Shown here: positions 48,835 to 60,043 of the stretch, in pieces
Numbering within the stretch: the first letter of the stretch is position 1
Layout of the letters: each line of letters opens with the position of its first letter
NCBI RefSeq assembly: GCF_000247695.1
Contig: NW_004624881.1
Location: 3,940,800-4,004,799 of the forward strand
Reading direction: 5' to 3'
DNA from: Heterocephalus glaber
Taxonomy: Eukaryota > Chordata > Mammalia > Rodentia > Bathyergidae
Length of the DNA: 64,000 nt
Notes under the pieces: generated by a model
Told to the model about the DNA's origin: nothing
Databases searched by the model: none
What the model saw: the letters and a program-made list of their open reading frames with translations, nothing else
Made by a program: the position numbers and the translations under genes

Positions 48835-49806
48835 ATGGCCTGGAAGAATCAGACCTTCAACTCTGACTTCATCTTGCTGGGAATCTTTGATGACAGCCCC
48901 TTCCACACCTTCCTCTTCACCCTGGTCCTGGCCATCTTCAAAGTGGCCTGGTTGGGGAACACAGCCATAGTCCTGCTCATCTACCTGGATGCCCAGCTGC
49001 ACACACCAATGTACTTATTCTTCAGCCAGCTCTCACTCATGGACCTCATGCTGGTCTGCACCACTGTCCCCAAGAGAGTGGTCAACTTCCTGTCTGGCAG
49101 GAAATCCATCTCTCTGGCAGGCTGTGGGACCCAGATTTTCCTCTATGTGTCCCTGCTCGGGGCTGAGTGTTTTCTGCTGACTGCAGTGGCCTATGACTGC
49201 TATGCTTGCCATTTTCCAGCCTTTAAGGTTCCCCATGCTCATAATCCAGAAACTCTGTGCCTTCATGCGGCTTCCTCCTAAATTCTTTGTTCACTGGATA
49301 GTATAACTGTCATTATAGTTGCGATGTCCTTCCTACACTGTGGTGGCTGCTAAATTGCCCACTTTTTCTGTGATGTCCCTGCCCTGCTCACTCTTTCATG
49401 CACAGACACCAAGATATTTGAATGTATAATGTTTTTCTGCTGTGTAATTATGCTTCTCTTCCCTGTAGCAATCATCATTGCTTCCTACACTCATGTTATT
49501 CTGGCTGTTACCCACATGGGATCTGGCGAGGGTTGCCACAAAGCTTTTGCCACCTGCTCCTCTGACCTGATGGTGGTGAGCATGTACTATGGAGCAACGA
49601 TGTTCATCTACATGTGGCCCACTTCTGAGCAGTTCCCCACCTGGGACAAGATGGTGTCTGCCTTCTACACCATCCTCATACCCACGCTGAATCCCTTCAT
49701 CTATAACTTGTACAACAGAGAAGTCAGAAGAACCTTCATGAAGCTGGTAGGAAGGCAAAATCTACAGAGTAAATGGGCTACTTTTCATTGCTATAGAGAC
49801 TTCTAA
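48835..49806 (+). pseudogene. OR2M-like olfactory receptor pseudogene
   Basis: The translation opens MAWKNQTFNSDFILLGIF, which I recognise as the OR2M type, with the N-glycosylation site NQT at 5-7. GN of TM1 and LHTPMY of TM2 follow. The TM3 box is damaged (AYDCY for AYDRY) and the next ten or so residues are scrambled by small compensating indels. Stops TAA at 49,279 and 49,351 interrupt the otherwise recoverable frame. Downstream, HFFCDVPALLTLSC, KAFATCSS and LNPFIYNLYN are readable to the stop at 49,804. No full-length receptor is possible. A splice-acceptor-like run ending in ctctccacag sits 15 nt before the ATG. Confidence 0.9.
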
Positions 49807-50149
49807 GTGCTTATATTTGAAAACTTAACCAATACAATTCAGGATCCAAAGCTCACGTTTGTCCTGAAAAAATTATAGTTTACACCAATAGATTCAAAAT
49901 TTAACAAAAATACACATGAGGTGGGAAATTAGGGCATGGTGAAGAGGCTAGACAAGAGGGCATGACCTGACAATGAGAGACAGCTTGCAAATTATGGGCA
50001 GGATGCCTGCACAGAGAGTTTTTGATGGCCTGGACCTGAAGTCAAAAGAGCATGCAGCAGACAGTGACCACTGACTTGACTGTCACAGCCCTGTGGGTCT
50101 TGCGGTGGCTCATCTTCTGTGTAGGCCATATCTTCTTTCCTATTCAGAG

Positions 50150-50345
50150 CTCTTTCTCTCCTCCTCTTCCTCTTCCTCTTTGTCTTCTCCTACCTCTTCT
50201 TCTCCTTCTTTATAAATGCTTCATTTCCTTCTTTGTCTTTTTTTCCTTCTTTTATGTTTCTTTTTTTGGAACATTTTAGGTATACAATATAATGACATTC
50301 ATCATTGGAAATTTGCACCTTTGCATAATCTCTCTTGGTTCTTAC
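50150..50345 (-). mobile_element. Short L1 3'UTR tail (minus)
   Basis: A CT-rich run and T-run lead into gaacattttaggtatacaa, tcatcattggaaatttgcac and tctctcttggttcttac, the reverse-complement L1 3'UTR landmarks also seen at 2,690 and 14,620. Strongly 5'-truncated. Confidence 0.75.
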
Positions 50346-50899
50346 ATTTATTTTTTTAATTTAAATAAACATTGAATTTCTACATTCATTGGTTGTCCCA
50401 TCCGATTTTTGACAGCAAAAACCTGGAAAGGACCATTGGCCATCATGTCAGCCAAAAGCATACATACCTTTCTGACAAATATTAATTTTTTGTTGTAAAA
50501 TTCAACATGTTACTATAAATAAATATCTGTATTATATGGAAGCACAGAACTATACAACTTTTAAAAATAATGAGCACAAGCATATGAGAGATATTTTCCC
50601 ACCACAGTATCCTATTCTATGTTTTGTTTCTAACACACAGTAATTTTATTTTCAGCCAGCCAGTAATTCTCATGACTATGATTTTGTACATGAGAATGAT
50701 TAATTTGTTAGAACAAATAATGAAGTTAATTATATGAAATTTTTTATAAATTCTGATAAGCTCATAACATTACTGAAACATAAAATTATTGCTTGTGAAA
50801 CTGAGCTTTTGCTGTAATAGACACTGGGTTACTCCATAGTGCTGTGCATTTGTTTCCATATAGTTCCATTTTGACACACACATTGGTTTTACACATTGT

Positions 50900-51350
50900 G
50901 ATAGTTGATTGATTGTGTCAACTTGAATAAGTAATGCCCAACTAAATTTGGATGTAGAAGACCAACGCAAGGAGAATTATCACCAGAATGGTATAGAAGG
51001 GGAATAAAAAAGGAAGGATCTCTTCTGCCTTCTTTGGAGGAGCTCCAGTCTTTGCTTTCACCTTGGAGGCCATTTCCTGACTTCCAGTGCAGACTCTTCA
51101 GCATTCTGGCTCAAACTCTGCAATCTTCCACCACAGACCCTTGGGCCTCCTGATGTGAACTCACATGGGACACTACATGGAGTTCTAGGTCTTCCACTAG
51201 ATCCTTCTGATCACCAGTGGACAGACAGCACTTTTGTTCTCTTCCACAGCTAACTATGTGGGCAGCCATCATAAGCAAATCTGTACATTCTTACATATTT
51301 GTATATCTTTTGTTATATCTGTTTCTCTAGTAAACACTGGTTATTATACA
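50900..51350 (+). mobile_element. ERVL/MLT2-like LTR
   Basis: Starts gtgatagttgattgattgtg, tcaacttgaataagtaatgc, and ends ttgttatatctgtttctcta, gtaaac. This follows the MLT2 LTR outline, including the middle ctctgccttctttggagg block. Confidence 0.6.
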
Positions 51351-52150
51351 CATACATACTAGCATGTGAATATAAATGTTCTCAATCTAGGTTTCCATCC
51401 TCAGATATTCCAATCCTTATTTCAGTCATACACTCAAATTGCATGAGAATGTGATCTTTTTTAGAGAAATCAAAATTTTCTGAAGTCCAGAAGCTTTCCT
51501 ATAACATACATTTCAACTGCTCTCTTCAAACTCTGTTGTAACCCACCCACTATATTCATTTTAATTTGTTGCATTAAAAATGTCACAGACTTGGTACTCT
51601 TCAGAGCAATTATTTTTATGCCCCAGTGTATATGGGTCATAATTCCCAGCATGAAAACTTGATCTTCTGCTCAGGGTCTTACAAGGTTGCAACTCATACT
51701 GTCCAAGAGTTTCATGTGGAGCTCAGTGTCATTTTCGGTTTTGCACTGACTACTACACATTCTTGAAACACTTTTGACATTTTTACATTACATCACTGTT
51801 CATGTTGCCAAATGGATTGTCTTATGAAAAACATGTGGGTAAAAAGGACTGGTTAACAACTAAATGGTAAAATATCATGAAATGTAGTCTAGTAGTTCAT
51901 ATTTAAGTATTTATTGGAAATTGTGTGCAAGACAATGACACATAGATGTAAGTGGTATATAGAATCTAGTGATGCTTTTAAAGACAGATAATAACAGATG
52001 AGGCATTTTATGAATGAACAAGGTCCTGTGATTCTGCTGTATCTCATATATGATGATAAAGAGATTAGTAACATTGATTTTAAAAGGAAAAAGACAAAGG
52101 GGAAGTCAGCACAGAACAAGCAGATGGAGAATTATCTTTAGGCTCTAAAC
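51351..52150. other. AT-rich stretch, nothing recognised
   Basis: No gene or identifiable repeat. Frames are short and compositional. Confidence 0.4.
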
Positions 52151-52153
52151 AGG

Positions 52154-52206
52154 GTTTAAGGGGCAATGGGTTCAATTTAGCACCAGTTGTCCATTGCCCC
52201 TTAAAC
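52154..52206. repeat. Perfect inverted repeat, 16-bp arms, 21-nt loop
   Basis: Left arm gtttaaggggcaatgg (52,154-52,169) is exactly complementary to right arm ccattgccccttaaac (52,191-52,206). RNA from either strand would form a 16-bp perfect hairpin. No flanking repeat family seen. Confidence 0.9.
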
Positions 52207-52382
52207 AAAACAAAGAGAATGATAAATTGCCAATAAAACCAAAGGTCAGATATTGAAATTTAAATACTATACCCAATAAGGTGATACACAGAACACCAAT
52301 GAGATAAAAATACTGAAGGAGTTTAGAGATTAAGAAACAGTCCTTTTCTTATATGACTGAAGGTCAACATTATATGACAGAT

Positions 52383-52445
52383 ATGTATGTATGTATTATA
52401 TATGTATCTATAATATACATATATATTTAATATGTATACATATAT
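52383..52445. repeat. TATG/TATA-rich simple sequence
   Basis: Alternating tatgtatgta, tatatgtatc and atacatatatat runs. Confidence 0.7.
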
Positions 52446-52792
52446 TCACAGCTGCCTCAATAGTGTATAGATTGGAAATAGTATGCAGAAAGAGAAATCC
52501 ACATAATGCAGCTTTAAATTTTTTTAAAAAGTACATGTAGAATATAAGTATTTTATTTAAAATTTGTTCAATGCTACTAAAATAGGAGTTATAAAACTTC
52601 ATCTTGTATAAGCCATTAATATTATGTATCTTTTAGTTTGCATATCTGAGTATTTGTAATCATTGAATAATAAACATCTCCTATGTACTTGACAGATACA
52701 ACATGACAAAATATAAAACTCAGAACAGTATAAATACATTAACAATATTTTCCAGTTTTTAAATTACAACTATTAAAATCATTGTCCTGCAT

Positions 52793-52865
52793 GGGGATGT
52801 AGCTCAGTTGGTAGAGTGCTCGCCTAGCATGCATAAGGCCTTGGGTTCAATTCTAATTCCATCTA
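52793..52865 (+). pseudogene. tRNA-Ala(AGC)-like pseudogene or ID SINE body
   Basis: ggggatgtagctcagttgg, cctagcatgc (AGC at the anticodon position) and gggttcaat are in tRNA-Ala order and spacing. The D stem pairs, but the anticodon stem keeps only two pairs and the T stem and acceptor are broken, so it is not a working tRNA. A short AAAAC tail suggests an ID-type retrocopy. Confidence 0.7.
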
Positions 52866-53199
52866 AAACCAAAACTAACATCTCTTCATGTTGTAATGTG
52901 GAGTAGCTCAACTAATTTTATGTTTAATTTTCAATATGTTTTTACCTTATATAAATTATGAGTTCATTTCTATAATCCCTTAAACAGAAAATATGCTCAA
53001 AACATTTCTTAAATATTCACATTTGGGAAAAACCGTGGCAAAAAGTCAATTTTATATGATATATAGGTAAGAATGCAAGTAAAGTAACAAGATGTTTCAA
53101 GATATTAAATGTTGTTTAATTTTTAATTGGACTTAATTATAGGCTTATTTTTGAAATACATCCATTCTAACAATGTGAGATATCATGACCAGGAACTGG

Positions 53200-53686
53200 A
53201 TTTAAAGAAGTGAGGGATAAACAAGGTTGACAAACTATTAGCCAAACTTCCCACAAGGACATGAGAAAAGACACACATTAATAAAATTAGAAATGAAAAA
53301 GACTAGATTGCAACACCACTGAATCCAGAGTACTATTACCAAGTCTTTGAAAAGTTATAGTCCAATAAATTGGAGAACCTAGAAGACAGTGATAAATTCT
53401 CAGATTCATGACTTATTCAAATTGATGTAAAAAGGTATTAAAAATAACTGTAAACCAATAAGAGGCAATAAAATAGAATAGTACAAAAAGTCTACCAACA
53501 GAGAAAATCCATGGATCCAATGGATTTACTCCTGAATTTTGACAGAATATTCCAAAAGTAATGATTCAATGGTCCTCAAGAATTTCCATGTAATTGAAAT
53601 GGCATGAATGCTTATAAATGTATTCTATGAAGCCATCACAATTTATCCTGATTTGTAAAACCATTGAGGACAAGAAGTCAAACCAT
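53200..53686 (+). mobile_element. Old L1 ORF2, left piece of the nested block
   Basis: Landmarks: gttgacaaactattagcca, gaaatgaaaaagactagatt, tggatttactcctgaattt, attctatgaagccatcac. Interrupted by a younger L1 fragment and resumed at about 54,480. Confidence 0.75.
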
Positions 53687-53863
53687 ACAGAGGGGCTTCT
53701 GGGATCCCATTCCACTGCTCCCAGCCTAGAGGTAGGGGCTTCTAGGCCGCCTTTCCACCACTCCCAGCCCAGAGGAAGGGGCTCCTGGGATGCCCTTCCA
53801 CCACTTTCAGCACAGAGGTGAGCTGTGCAGGCACCAACAGCAGCCCCCCTTCCCCCCAATGAA
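53687..53863 (+). mobile_element. L1 5' region with 43-bp tandem units
   Basis: Three adjacent units (53,687-53,725, 53,726-53,768, 53,769-53,811) share agagg..gggct(t/c)ct..g and ccac(t)..(t/c)cagc. Units two and three are 43 bp; the first is 4 bp shorter. GC-rich against an AT-rich background. It lies directly upstream of ORF1, like monomer or VNTR arrays in other rodent L1 promoters. Confidence 0.7.
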
Positions 53864-54530
53864 ATGAGAAGACATGTAAACAAGTCTCAAAACCAGACTT
53901 CCAGATCACCTACAGCAACCCCAAAGAAAAATGAGATGGAACACTCTGATACTCAACAACTTGGACTCCCTGAACTGGCAACAAAAGAGAATCTGGAAAA
54001 AATGAAATCAGAAATAATGTCTCAGGTAACAGCAGAGATTATGCCTATAGTGCAAGACATGATTAATAAATCTAGGGAGGACACAGATTAAAAAAATAGA
54101 GGAGCTGAGGAACATGATGGAATCCCAACATAGGAAACAAATGGAATCCATAGAACAGATACAAACAGATTTCCAGGAGATTAAAAACTCCACTGAAAGT
54201 CTACACAGCAGAATGAGGCAATGTGAGGACAGAATTTCAGATATAGAAGATAAGATTTCAATTAGTGACCAGGAAAAGAAAAATTGCTTTAAAATTGTAA
54301 GGGATTATGAGAAATCAATCCAGCAGCTGCTAGATGATGTGAAGAGTAATATAAGACTGATTGGAGTCAATGAAGAAACAGGAGAGAGTGCAGATGACAT
54401 AAAAAATCTGTTCACAGGACTAATGGCAGAAAACTTCCCAAGCAGGGGAAAAGAACTTGACATGCAGATAAGCAATATCTATATTCTTGCTAAGCATAAA
54501 AAACAAAATCCTCAACAAGATTCCTGCAAA
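53864..54530 (+). pseudogene. L1 ORF1, frameshifted and 3'-truncated
   Basis: The start atgagaagacatgtaaaca gives MRRHVNKSQNQTSRSP. The frame breaks at an A-run near 54,085-54,100. The coiled-coil part (MESIEQIQTDFQEIKNSTES) and RRM-like IRLIGVNEETGESADDIKN are readable. L1 text stops at about 54,480 and the older L1 resumes. The best-preserved ORF1 in the window. Confidence 0.8.
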
Positions 54531-55999
54531 TAGAATTCAAGAACACATTGCCAAAATCAATCATCATGACCAAGTCAATTTTACAGATGCAAGGATGGAT
54601 AATATAAATAAATCAATAGATGTAATATAAAATGCAAATAGAAACCAAATTAAAATCACATGATCATCTGATTAGATACTGAAATGCCTTTAACAAAATA
54701 CAACATCCATACAGGACAGAAGCCTAAGGAAAAAAAATTAGAAAGGCCCTACTTCAGACTGATAAATCTATACATGGTAAACTCACAGCAAATATCACAT
54801 TGGATGGTGAAAAACTGAAGGCATTTCATCAAAAATCAGGAATGAAACAAGGTTGTACAATCTCTCTACCACAAACTTTAGCCAGTGCAGTGAGGCAAGA
54901 AAAAGAAGTAAAGATGGTACAAAAAAGAAAAGAAATCAAATTATTCTTATTTGAAAATCATATATTTCTTTACATAGAATAAACAAAAATTCCACCAGAA
55001 TAATTTTAGAATCAAAGAGTTTCAGTACATTAGAAGAATATAAAACTCAATACCAAAACATCAGTAATGGTCCTACATGATAATCAGTCTACCAAAAAAT
55101 GAATCAGGATAACAATTCCATTCACATTTTAAAAAATTATATGCTCGGGAAGTAACCTAACCAAGTTTCTTAACCAAGTGGTTGAGAAAAACCACTTTAA
55201 TGGAAATTACAGAACTGCAAAGACAGAACTTGAAGAGAACAGTAGAAAATGGAAGATCATACTTTGTTCTTGGATTGATAAAATTAATATTGTTGAAATT
55301 GGCATACTACAGGAAGTGATCTACAGATTCAATGCAATACTTAATAATAAAACCTAAAAATCATTCTTCACAGAACTAGGAAAAACTCTAAAATTCATAT
55401 GGGATCAGAAAAATACCAGAATAACTAAAGCAATCCTGAAGGAAAATAATGACAGAGGCATCACAAAACCAGATTTGCAGTTACTTTGCAAAGCAAGGTA
55501 GTAACAGCAACAATAATGGTACCAGCACAAAAACAGACATGTGGAATAAATGCATACACATTCAACTTTCCGATTTTTACAAAAGGGCCAAACACAAATT
55601 GAGGAAAAATAATTTCCTTAACAAATGTGAGAAAACTGGATATTCACTTTCAGAAGACTGAAATTAGATCCCTATTTTCACCCTGTACTAAAATCAGATT
55701 AGTAGGGATCAAAAACCTAGATAAAAAATCACAAACTTTGAAACTGCTAGAAGATAACATAGTAGAAACACTTGCAGCCATAGACATAGGCAAAGTCTTC
55801 ATGAGCAGAACTTCAATAGCACTAGAAATATTACTCAGGATCAATGATACAATTACATCAAACAGAAATCTTCTGCACAACAAAGGGAATAATCAGGAGT
55901 GAAAAGACTATCTACAGTATGTGAGACTGTCTTTTGCTACCTACTCCTCTGAGAGAGGGTTAATATCTAGAATATATGAAGAAATAAAAAGCTATAATG

Positions 56000-56280
56000 G
56001 TAGGAGATATAAGCCTGACACAGAAAGCTAAATATTGCATGGTTTCTCTTATATGATAATTCTAAAATATAAGTAAATATATGTAAAATAAAGAGTTGGT
56101 AGGAAACAAGAAAGCAGAGATTTAGCAAATAAAAAGGGGAACTGGAGTAAAGGAGAGGTAAGCAAGGAAAGTGAAGGGAACAAATAAGATCAGTGTGCAT
56201 TATGTGCATGCAAAAATTTCCCAAAATTAACATTGCTAGTATGAACTGAAGACATATTCTACTGTAAGGGGGAATAATAA
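56000..56280 (+). mobile_element. L1 3'UTR nested in the older L1
   Basis: ggtaggagatataagcctga, then a purine-rich 3'UTR (gaactggagtaaaggagagg), ending gggggaataataaattaaaa. The host L1 resumes with aataacccaatcagaaaatg. Confidence 0.6.
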
Positions 56281-56647
56281 ATTAAAAGTTGACCACTCCC
56301 AGAAAAAATAACCCAATCAGAAAATGATCAAATAACCTGAATAGACACTTTGAAAAGAAATACACATGGCCAATGAGTATATGAAAAAAGTTCAAAATCT
56401 TTAGTATTGGAGAAGGCAAATGAAAACATTTTTGAGATTCCATCTTATCTGAGTCAGAATGGCTGTCATCAAAAATTAAAAAAACTAATGAATCCCATTA
56501 GGATGCATGAAAAAGGAACCCTCTTACTGCTGGTGAAAATTGAACTAATGAGATAAGCATGGAGATACCTCAAAAAGCTGAAAACAGAAATTCAGTTGGA
56601 CAGCTATAGTGTCTACAAAAGATTAAAGACATCATACAGTAGTCATA

Positions 56648-56648
<1 letters not shown>

Positions 56649-56692
<44 letters not shown>
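56649..56692. repeat. (CA)n microsatellite
   Basis: Uninterrupted AC repeat of 22 units. Confidence 0.97.
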
Positions 56693-56694
<2 letters not shown>

Positions 56695-56736
56695 TTAAAC
56701 TCTTGAAACAGTCTAGATGCCTGTCAAGAGATTGAG

Positions 56737-57083
56737 TATGGAAGATCAGATGGAAAGAATGAACTCTAGTTGGCCTCCTAGGTGAGCACTGAGGGGAAAG
56801 GGCATCAAGCATGCTAAAAGGTTGTAGGGAAAAGTAAAAACACCTGAGGGTAAGTTGTTTACCCAGAGAAGTACCATGGAGGGTGGGGACAGATGAGTAC
56901 TGTGGAGCTCTAATTGCTTGTGCCCATGTCTGAGTGAATAAAGCTAACGTGTGCCTTTCATTTGGGGCTCTATGTCAAAGGGCGATGTAAGCCCCCTGGC
57001 CCCCCAGATCTTAACCTGTTTCTGTGTCTCTTTTCATTTTCCTCACACCCTGGTCAGGTTCCAGCTCATAGGTGATTCCTACA
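56737..57083 (+). mobile_element. ERV 5' LTR
   Basis: Matches 60,044-60,398 along its length. Starts tatggaagatcagatgg and ends ttcctaca. Contains gtgaataaag with AATAAA at 56,937 as the polyadenylation signal. The TG of a canonical TG...CA end may be at 56,739. Flanking L1 shows attgag here against aatgaa after the 3' LTR, a possible decayed 6-bp target duplication. Confidence 0.88.
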
Positions 57084-57105
57084 GGTGCTGTCTGAACAGG
57101 TCCCA
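57084..57105 (+). other. Degenerate primer-binding site, tRNA-Lys3-like
   Basis: Immediately after the LTR the sequence ggtgctgtctgaacaggtcc resembles a Lys3 primer-binding site with a small insertion; ctgaacagg is the best-kept part. Lys3 priming is typical of MMTV-type betaretroviruses. Confidence 0.45.
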
Positions 57106-58208
57106 GCTCAAGGAAGTCTACCCAGGGGGAAAAGTCTCATGAGTCAGTGATGAGCACTGCCACAGTGGAGATGTTTCATTCAGAAAAAGAAAACAACAAA
57201 AAGAGAAGAAAATGAGAGAAAAGGAATGTGAGTGCACACAGTGAAGTCAACCAGAGTAATGAGGCAGAATCCATCAACTGAAGTAGAGCTTTATATGCCT
57301 TTGTTGGAAATTCTGTTGCACCAGTCTGGCACTCAAGTTAGTGTTATAGACAGGGGAGTTAGAACAATGGAGATGCACCACACTCGTGATAGATTTGAGC
57401 TATTTACTGAGCCAACAGCCAGTGTGGGGTGTGGCTAGTGTCCAGAAAGTTCTCTGGGCAATGGGATGCAGTTTGATTTCTCCTTTAAATCATGCTTTCA
57501 GTTGGGGAGAGCTCAGGGGAGAGCAAGTGGAATGTTACAGAAGCAGAACCATTCCAGGTTAGTGGGGGACACAAGGAAGTTTCACACACACTAGGTGAGC
57601 TACACAACATCCTGCAACTGCAGCAAGTTTACTGCCAAGTAGGATGCAGGGGTTTGGGGTGCTTTGTTCAAGCACAAGTGCAAACTGGCTTTGAGGCTCA
57701 AAATGGGGTCCAGTTGGCTACCGCATTGGTACCCAGTTCATTTCTCAGATGTTGCAAGCTGTTATCAGACATAATTCTTGGTTTGCTCAAATGGGTACAT
57801 TTGATGTCAAGAAATGAGATTGAGTAAGAGAAGGTTTGGAGCTTGCTTTTACCCAGGGCTCTGCTATATTCTGTAAAACTTTCTACACATGGAGCTTGGT
57901 CCATGCAGTTCTTTGCCCTTTAACTTCAAGGAATATCCTAAAACTAGTGCATCCTTGAGAGAAGATGAAAATGAGGATGAAGAGCCCTAGTCCCCTTCTT
58001 TTCCTTCTCTTCTTCCTCCACATGTGGTTGAGACAGAAATAGTGTATCCTTACCAAAGATTGGTTAGACAGGCTGTGCTTAATGGAGAACCTTTTGGGCC
58101 ATGTGTATTTCGAATTACTATTCATCCTGACCCTAACAATCCACAACAAAATGTTCACGAGCACAACCCTTTACAGTATAAGTTGCTCAAAGAATTAAAA
58201 TCCAGTGT

Positions 58209-58297
58209 GGGCTGGGGTTTAGCTCAGTGGTTCCGCTGCATGCCTCACAAGTGCAAGGAGCCAAATTTGATCCCTGGTACCAAATAAATACATAAAT
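58209..58297 (+). mobile_element. ID-type SINE inside the ERV gag remnant
   Basis: ctggggtttagctcagtggt ... ttgatccctggtacc plus AATA tail. Perfect 12-bp direct repeat aaaatccagtgt (58,197-58,208 and 58,298-58,309). Confidence 0.93.
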
Positions 58298-60030
58298 AAA
58301 ATCCAGTGTCACAAACAACGGGGTTCAACGACCTTTCATGCTAGGCTTATAGGAGTCTGTACTGGGAGCTGTGTGCTTGCCTCCTTTAGATATTAAGCAT
58401 TAACCTAAGCCACCCCTCTCTGCAGGGTGATACTTAACTTTTCATGTTAACTTTCAAGAGTTAGCAGCTGAACAAGCTTAATAGAATTGGGCAGCAGGAC
58501 ACCCAGAGCTGATGGAAGAAATGCTGATGGGAACAGGTAAATGCTCACTCTGATCACCCAGCTAACACTTCCAGACCAGGCAAATCAACAGATGGCTCTG
58601 ACAATGAAAGGAGCCTGTGTTGCTATTCCTGAGGACAGTACTCCCACTCAGTTATTCTTACACATTCAACAAGGCCTTAGTCAGCCCTCTGCGTAGTTTT
58701 TAGCCAGTTTGCGGGAAGCTGTCTGACAACAGATTCCACATGCACAAGCCTCAGACATCGCGGTGTTTCAGCTGGCCTTTGAGAATCCTAATATGGACTG
58801 TAAATAAGTCCTAGGGGCCTTGACATGACTGAAAATCACAGAACCTATTTGATAGTGTTTCAAGATGTAGCTTCTGAAGACCATAGGTTCTCTGTTTGCT
58901 CAAGCTATGTTTGGTTTAATTAAAACCAGGCTTCTTTAAAGATACAATGTTTTAATCATGGGAAACCAGAGCAAATCCGTAAACACTGCAGTTCCATGGG
59001 ACTGGCCTATGACAGTGATTGATCTTAAGGATTGCTTTTTACCATTAAATCCACAGGACCATTTGCATTCTCTGTTCCTGACACAAACTTTGATAATTGT
59101 TATCTTTCAGATAAGTTTGTATAGCTGTATTGTCATTTTACCTAGAAATACTCAGGCATTCCCATTACAAATGCTTCAACTTATTTTACAGATGGATCCT
59201 CTCAAAATTTTTCTGGAGTATGCAAAATCACCAGAAAATTCCTATCCCTGGATTTTTGGCCCAAAGATCAGAATTGGTTGCGATGATTACCATATTAGAA
59301 TGTTCTTTGGCAGAGGCTGTTAACAGTCTATACAATTCCACAAATGTAGTTAGTACAACTAATCCTTTAGAGATCAGCAGAATTACATTGGGCAAAAGTA
59401 CAAGAGTGTGAGAAAAGGGAGAAGGCACAATGTTGTGGTGATCCCCAGAGATGAGAAATGAGAGGGATCGGTTACTTTGCTGGTGAAGAGGTGGGGACTT
59501 GCTTGTGCTATTGCAGGAAACAGATGGATGGCATGGGTGCCCTCTAGGAGCATATGGCCATGGAGAAGTCCTCCCCATGACACATCTGTGGAGGAACTCC
59601 ACTTTACTCTCAACAGTGAAAGATTTCCTTCAGAGTACAACAGAAGAAAATTACTCAGGAGTTGGAAAGAGTTGTTCATGGTTAGTACCTCCCGAGAGGA
59701 GATGAGAATGCCTGGTATCTATTGAAGGCCCTTTGAATAAAACCCTCTGGAGGGTGTCTAACTGGCAATCAGAACTATGCCCCTCTGTGGTAGGAAGTAT
59801 TTAAAGAGGTCTGCACTCATGACCCCCTCTCAAAAGTTAAGGGGTACCTCTCCAGATGGGGGACAGTTAAGTTAGGCATAGTATAAGTAGCTGATAGGGT
59901 TTGGCCATTGGAAAGAGCCATACATATACGTTGCCTCTGTGAGTGGAGGTATAGTCCTTACTGACACTTATATACTTCACCTACTTAGGGATAAACATCA
60001 GTTATTATAAAACTGGTGTTATTATAAAAC

Positions 60031-60043
60031 AAAAAGAGGGAAC
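60031..60043 (+). other. ERV polypurine tract
   Basis: The purine run aaaaagagggaac lies immediately before the 3' LTR, in the expected place for plus-strand priming. Confidence 0.7.

Larger units (their letters stand above)
54480..56736 (+). mobile_element. Old L1 ORF2, middle piece of the nested block
   Basis: Resumes with aaaatcctcaacaagattcc and gatgcaaggatggataatat (RT region) and continues through tcatatgggatcagaaaaat to the C-terminal region. An L1 tail sits at about 56,000-56,280. A CA microsatellite is at 56,649-56,692, and the ERV interrupts at 56,737. Confidence 0.78.
57106..60043 (+). pseudogene. ERV internal region: gag and pol remnants (betaretrovirus-like)
   Basis: About 2.9 kb, well short of the 6-7 kb of a complete betaretrovirus-like internal region. 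A capsid-like piece near 58,000-58,330 (PLQYKLLKELKSSV) is split by a SINE. A reverse-transcriptase start (VIDLKDCF, near 59,018) is followed within about 170 bases by RNase-H-like motifs (TDGSS near 59,190; QRSELVAM near 59,270; LYNSTNVV near 59,325, with Asn where a catalytic Asp is usual). The RT active-site part is absent. No envelope region recognised. Stops and frameshifts throughout; no product possible. Confidence 0.8.

Noticed and set aside
52793..52865. Functional tRNA-Ala gene
   Set aside because: The anticodon stem pairs at only two positions and the acceptor and T stems are mismatched, so it is a pseudogene or SINE body.
57492..57827. 111-codon frame in the ERV internal region
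   Set aside because: No recognisable gag or pol motif and no support as a gene. Covered by the ERV internal annotation.
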